Assembly (NCBI GenBank): GCA_036362985.1
Contig: JAYGXS010000005.1
Location: forward strand, 51,645,136 to 51,709,135
Reading direction: 5' to 3'
DNA: 64,000 nt
From: Ligula intestinalis
Lineage: Eukaryota > Platyhelminthes > Cestoda > Diphyllobothriidea > Diphyllobothriidae
Shown one piece after another: positions 57,501-63,500 of this stretch. Position numbers and translations under genes: made by a program. Positions within the stretch are counted from its first letter, which is position 1. Each line of letters starts with the position of its first letter. The notes under the pieces are model-generated. The model saw nothing but the letters and a program-made list of their open reading frames with translations. It ran no database searches and had not been told where the DNA came from.

Positions 57501-60500
57501 CCCGTCTTGGCAGGGCATGCCTAATCCAAAGGTTTGTTTCTGTTCGGGTCCTCGGAAGGCGAAAACGTAGGTATCGGTTTATGAAGACCTTAGGATAGCC
57601 ATTCCGCCTAAACTGGTCGCAGATATGTCGGGCCTCACGTGCTTTTTCTTCTAGATTACTGCTATGAGTCTGAATTCTTTTAAACAGCGTTCTCGCACAC
57701 CTTCGTCTGTGTGCCACCGGGTGGTTGCTATGAAAATTGCGAAGCCGTGTGGTGTTCATCGCCTTCCTGTAGGTAATAAGCGTTAATTGTCGCTGTATGT
57801 TTGCAGTAATGACTGTATTCTATAAATACTGCAAACTTTTGTGCATGCTTTACCTGTTTCTGCTACTCATGTCTCTGATGATGAATCCGCGATGGATGTC
57901 GAAACGTCAGGCGAATAAACATATTGTAAAAGCGATCGAGTCTTCTTCTCAGTTTCTCCAATGTGTGCTGCAAGCTGTGGGTTCGGGTTTAGTCTCCGAG
58001 CCGCCAGTTTGTGTTCGTTTAGGCGGTCTGTAATTTTCGGGCTATTTCTCTTATGTAATTCTTGTCTCTGTCGTTGCAACGTCTCTTGTAGACAACTGCA
58101 GAGGTTTCGGTAGGGGACAGTCTGTCTTTGGGTTGCATCACACGGCAGCGTATTGTTGCCTCAGGTTGATGGGCTTTGCCTACCTCAGCAGGTTGTAACA
58201 GTCGTGAGACTGCTTCGGCGACTCCTTTTGTGTAGGGTATGGCCCTACAGACTTTGGGTTCTTGTTGTTGCATCGACCATCGTCTGTTCACTCTGCGCTT
58301 GCTTCATTTGATGAGGTCGGGTATTCATTTGTTCGGGAGAGTTCGTGAAGGTATTGTTTTTCAACTCTTCTGTCCGCAGGAGTCCTACAGTGTGTTTCAA
58401 CGCTTTTGAAAAGATTACGAACGCAACTGCGTTTGTGACACATGGGGTGATTGCTGTTGCCATGTAACACTTGGTTTGTGTCGGTGGCCTTTCTGAATTC
58501 TGTAGTTTGCAGTAGTCCACTTGAACACCGTCGCACGAGGACATCGATGAAGGGTAATTGGTTGTTTTTTTCAGCTTCTATCGTGAATTGGATGTTTGGA
58601 TCAACCCATACCTGGGTCGTGAACCTTCTCATTCATTCAGTACGAGAACAGTCTATTTATTCGGTAGAAGAAGTTCTTTGGGAAAATGTTGTTATTTGAG
58701 TGAATTTTCGACACTGGCTCACCAGGTCGTCATCAGACGGATGGGAATCGTACGAACCGGTTAGTCCACACTGATGGCTAACAAAGGCTATTATAGTGGG
58801 TCAGGGTAAAAATTGGTAATTGTTACCCGCATGTGATTCTGCGGTCAGTGGGGAAGAAAATAGTTGTTACCCGCATGTAATTATGCGGTCAGTCGGGTAC
58901 TAATTGTCGACTGCATCTAACTGTCGGTGATGGTTGGCTCTGGCTTCCTCCAGTCCGGGTAGGCTGCCGTCTCTTCCATGCTTATATTAGCCTCTGTGTG
59001 GATCAACTGTTTCCTACGATTCCCATCCGTCTGATGACGACCTGCTGAGCCAGTGCCGAAAATTCACTCCAACAAAATTTTCCTAAACATTCTCAAACAA
59101 CATTTTCCCAAAGAACTCTTGGGACGCCGACTTTCCAGTCTGTTTATTATTCTGAGCTTTCCAACCCTGGCAGGCGTCCACCATTATCACACCCACGTGC
59201 AATATTAAAAAATCAAAGCTCCGACGTCTTTCTTGTCTGTGTTTGAACTTGTTCCTCCTCCTCCTCCTCCCTGCAGGTTTGCCACCCTCCAGCAGCCTAC
59301 GGCGCCTACCAGGACACCCGACTAGCCGCTGCCGCGGCGGCGGCGGCTGCCACGCCCTTTGCCCCACCTCCACCGACTCCTTCCCAACCGCAGCCTTCCC
59401 AGCCCTTCTATGCACAGTTGCCCAATACCTGTGCGCCTAGCGCCGCCACCGCCGGTGAAGTCGTCGGCCCTAACGCTATAACCTGTAATTACTTTGGCGA
59501 ATATTTACTGCCCCTGCTTTTTTCCCTTTGCGTCGAAAGGGGGGTTCGTTCGCACCGCCCCTAATAGCAAAACGAGCTGGCTAATTCGAAAAATCGAGCT
59601 CGTTTTTTACGCCTGTTTGAGTTACAAACGAGCTCGCGTTATCGTGCTTTTAGCTCGAAAAAAAAACGACTTTCATCCGGACAGGGGTTACCTCCTCTCC
59701 TGCGAAAACACCCCATTTTGTCGAAACATAGTAAAATATTACTTTTTTGAAGACTGTTTGTTTGCTAAAATGTATATATTAATATTAAAAACGGGCTTAA
59801 AAATATTGGGATACAAAAATAATGAAAAAGTTCTCTTTGGCCGGTGTTTAGAATTATTGGCTACCAGAACGCAGCAGTGTAGAGTTCATAGACGGCCCTG
59901 GCACATCGTCGTCATCTTGATTTCGGGGTGTATCTAAGAGAAGGAAATTAGCACTTACGTAACTAAACGTAACGTAAACGCGAGTGACAAGGTCAAGTGG
60001 ATAATTGGACTAACTAATTCGGTTCGTAAACGCTTCAACATTTTGAGGAGTTGACTCTGCTCTCGCTCCATCGCTAGGTTACTTGTTGACTGTTCGGTTA
60101 CTTCTTCGGATGCCAAACAGCCACAACTACTACCTCCCTTCCACGATGATGTTTTACAGTCTGAATCTTCAGATGAAGAACTACAAGGAGGGTCAACACA
60201 GTCTATAAATCTCGTCATTTCCCCCGTTTCCTGCTCAATTTGACGTAACTCTTCAAGATAACCGTGCAAAGCGTAATGTTCTCTTTGAAGAAAGCAGCAA
60301 AAACAACAGTTTTACCGGATTTACATTCACAGTAAGGAGGGCTCACTTGTGCGTCTTATCAGCAGATAGCGTCACGTCACAATGGCGGCCGCCGCGCGCG
60401 AGAGCATGCAAAAAATCGATAAACAACTCATCTATCGATTACGTAACTATCCCAACCAATAACAATCAAGCACGCGTGTAGCTCGCGTTTGGGCAGTACG

Positions 60501-63500
60501 ATAACGCGCGCATTGCTATTAGAGGCAAGCCCCAATCTGGCCAGTTATAGATGCTTGCATTCCCCCCCCCGCTTAAACAAAAAACACCTGTTGGTTTTTC
60601 AACGTATCCTCCGAATGCTCTCTTTAGCAGCTGGTGTTTCTTATGTCTCTTACGCAGATATTAGAATACAGCTACACTTAAGAACGGTCAAGCAATTTGC
60701 TGATCGCATTTTTGGTGAGGTCGCTCATCCTCTTTGTTATAACGACGAGTTCAGCATCGTTAGTGTTATAACGATGACATCTGACGTGTGTCACCGTTGA
60801 ATTACGCCTTGTTGAAATCCCTAAGGAAGAACACAATAAGAAAGGCGTAATTCCGGAATCCACCTGGAGGAGGGTTTATTGTGTACAAAACCCAGAGGAG
60901 ATGTCTCGGGTAGCTGTTGTCGCTGCTGGGTTGATCTCCAGCATCCTCGCTGTCTTGTGTGCCTGAAACTCTTTGTGTCCCGCCTCGGGGCGAGCCCGGC
61001 ATTGGGAGCGGACTGGCGTCGCCACGCGTCCGCTTCTGCAACCCTCTGTCAGGGTGTGACAGTGGCTTATAAGAGATTGTCTGCGCGTTCTCTTGTGGCC
61101 TGGTTGGCTGCATTGGGATAACATCACGCGACCAGTTGACCCTCGGGCCTTGTGTAGGCTCGTGTGCGTTTCTGCGTGCGCGCATGCGGCCTAAGGTCAT
61201 CCCGCGTGTAAATTCATCGCCTGTTATGCGGCCAGAGTTAACGAACAAAGACATTTTGGCTAAGCTCAACGCCTTAGGAAAGCCTCCAAAAGTTGCTAGC
61301 ATATGGTCCGGCTAACATCCTTACACTCTCCACCCTGAACTAATGGTTGCGAGGTCTTACCGTAGTATGTGCTGGAGGTTTCGACATATGTCTCCCCGTA
61401 CATCAGCGTATCAGCACTCTGTGCTCCCATTCCTAGCATGCTACCTCATGTGTGAAGAAACGCAAATTCAGAAGTTGAGTTTGCACCTGTCTCCATAGCA
61501 GATGTGGGTCTCATGTAAACCCTAAGATTCTAGGTGTTTTATTACTTTGGCCTCAGTGAATGGAGCCAGTTTTACTGAAAATATTGAATGCTTACTTCCC
61601 TCTCTCCTCTCTCTTGGCCGCTTTTTCGACTTCTTTATTTAAATTCGTGCTCTCTCTCCCTCTCTCTCTCACTCTCTCCCTCTCTCTCTCTCTCTTACCA
61701 GACATCCCGAACGGCACACAACAGCTGTTTCAAACCAAGGGGACCGCTGCAGGTTTGATGAATGCTCAACCTGTCACGGATGGTGGTACCACTGCACCAA
61801 CAAGCGTCGACGTACCCGGCTCTGAGACGGCCGCGGTAGCAGCAGCGGCGGCCGCTGCTTGTCTAGCCGGCAATGCGGGTGAAGTTGGTGAATACCTGGC
61901 CACTCTAGCGGCACTTGGCAGTATGAGTTTGACTCCATCCACTACGACGACCACCGTGGCCGCATCTACCGTAAACTCGCTTGCTGCAACTACCGCAGCT
62001 GAGGTGGCGGCAGCAAACGAAGATGGGGCCTCCACGAGCTGTTCCATGCTCAACAACCCTGCCACCTCAAACGTGGCGGGCTCTCTGGGGGAGGCTTCAC
62101 AACGCGACGTCTCCAGCGACTCCTCGGGTCCACCATCGGAGTTGGAGGATCCTAGGCGACAGTGTGCCCTGTCGGCTAACGAACTATCTGTGCGTAGTCC
62201 GCGTTCCGGAGAGCCCTCGAACAGTGCAACTCCCGCTGGCAGCGGCGCAATACCGTCTTCCGTGAAGGACACGAGTGTTAGCGCAGATGCGGCTACAGCG
62301 TTGGAGAACAAGGCTCATCTGTTCCTACGGAGGGCCTTTTTCTGTGCCATGTGCGCCATCAAAAAGCTATTCCATTCACAGGTCAGTGTCCACGTTTCGT
62401 GCCGTTTCCTCTTCCACACCACTCCCGTTCTACTACCCCTTTTTAATCCGTCTGCGGGATTCGCCCCTTCATGCCACCACATTTCCCTCTTAGATGGGTT
62501 CGGTTCCCTCCCAGGTGTCAGCCTCTTTTTCGGCTAATCGCGCATCCCGAGAGGCGCTGCATTCAATGGACAGCGTTGTCCCTGCGGCTACTGTTCGACC
62601 CGATATCACTTCGACTACCGGTGATAGCATGGGTTTTTGGAATGAAGGGGTGAGAGCCGGTTCCGCTGATTGTTCACTGCCCTCTCTCCTTAACGACCCA
62701 TCGCACAAATCTGTCTTTCTGCCGGTTTCGGCCGCCACGAAGAACTTTGACGCTCAGATTTTGTGGACCCTGGAGGTGAGTTTAAGACTAACCTATCGTT
62801 CTACTGATTATTTGTCAGTAGATGGCATTTTATAATATCTTTCATAAATTCACTTCAGGTGGCTGATCTGCTCGGCCCCCACGCCGTCCATGAGTACTGC
62901 TCCCTGGTGCTGCAGTGCATTCAGTGCCCTTTGTTGATGAAAGAAGTGACAAACAAGGTCCTAAAGTGCTATAACTCCAGCCTTAGCCACTCTGGAACTC
63001 ATTGGTCTACAGTTCCTCGCACCTCGGATCTCGCTTCCCCGACTGCCCACTTTACCCAACCACTGTCACCGGCCTATTGGCCTCTAGCACAAGGAGGATG
63101 CAATTGGCAGCCAGCTCCTCCGGAAATCTGGCAGGCTCAACAACTCTGTGGTATGCAACAGCCTCCTCCACCCCAGGTCGTAGCCGCTGGACGCTATGGC
63201 AACAATTATGGTTTTTTGCGTCAGTTTATTCAACAACGGCGTCATCCGCCCTCTGCCTCGCGGTGGACTGCCGGTCCCCCCGCACACCATTCGCGCCCGC
63301 AGAACCTCCTGTGCTCCTCACAGCAACAACAGCTGCCGCCGCCGCCACAGTGTATGCACCAGGATCCCCATGCACAACAGCAGCAGCAGCATTACCACAA
63401 TCAGCAGCAACTCGCTGCAGCGGCCGCTGCTGCTGCTGCTACCGCGCGCTTCTGGACACCGGCGGAGATGGCCGGAGTCCACTCTTCACCGCAGCAGCAA

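Larger units (their letters stand above)
56181..59276 (+). other. Intron 16 (3.1 kb), mostly Penelope-like sequence
   Basis: 56181-57030 shows nothing recognisable. From 57030 to 59120 it is filled by two minus-strand PLE fragments and their terminal repeats. Confidence 0.75.
59455..61701 (+). other. Intron 17 (2.2 kb)
   Basis: Contains a compositionally distinct island (59508-60498), repeat R3 copy C in inverse orientation (61383-61510), and ends in a CT-repeat (61649-61695) that serves as the polypyrimidine tract of exon 18. Confidence 0.65.
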
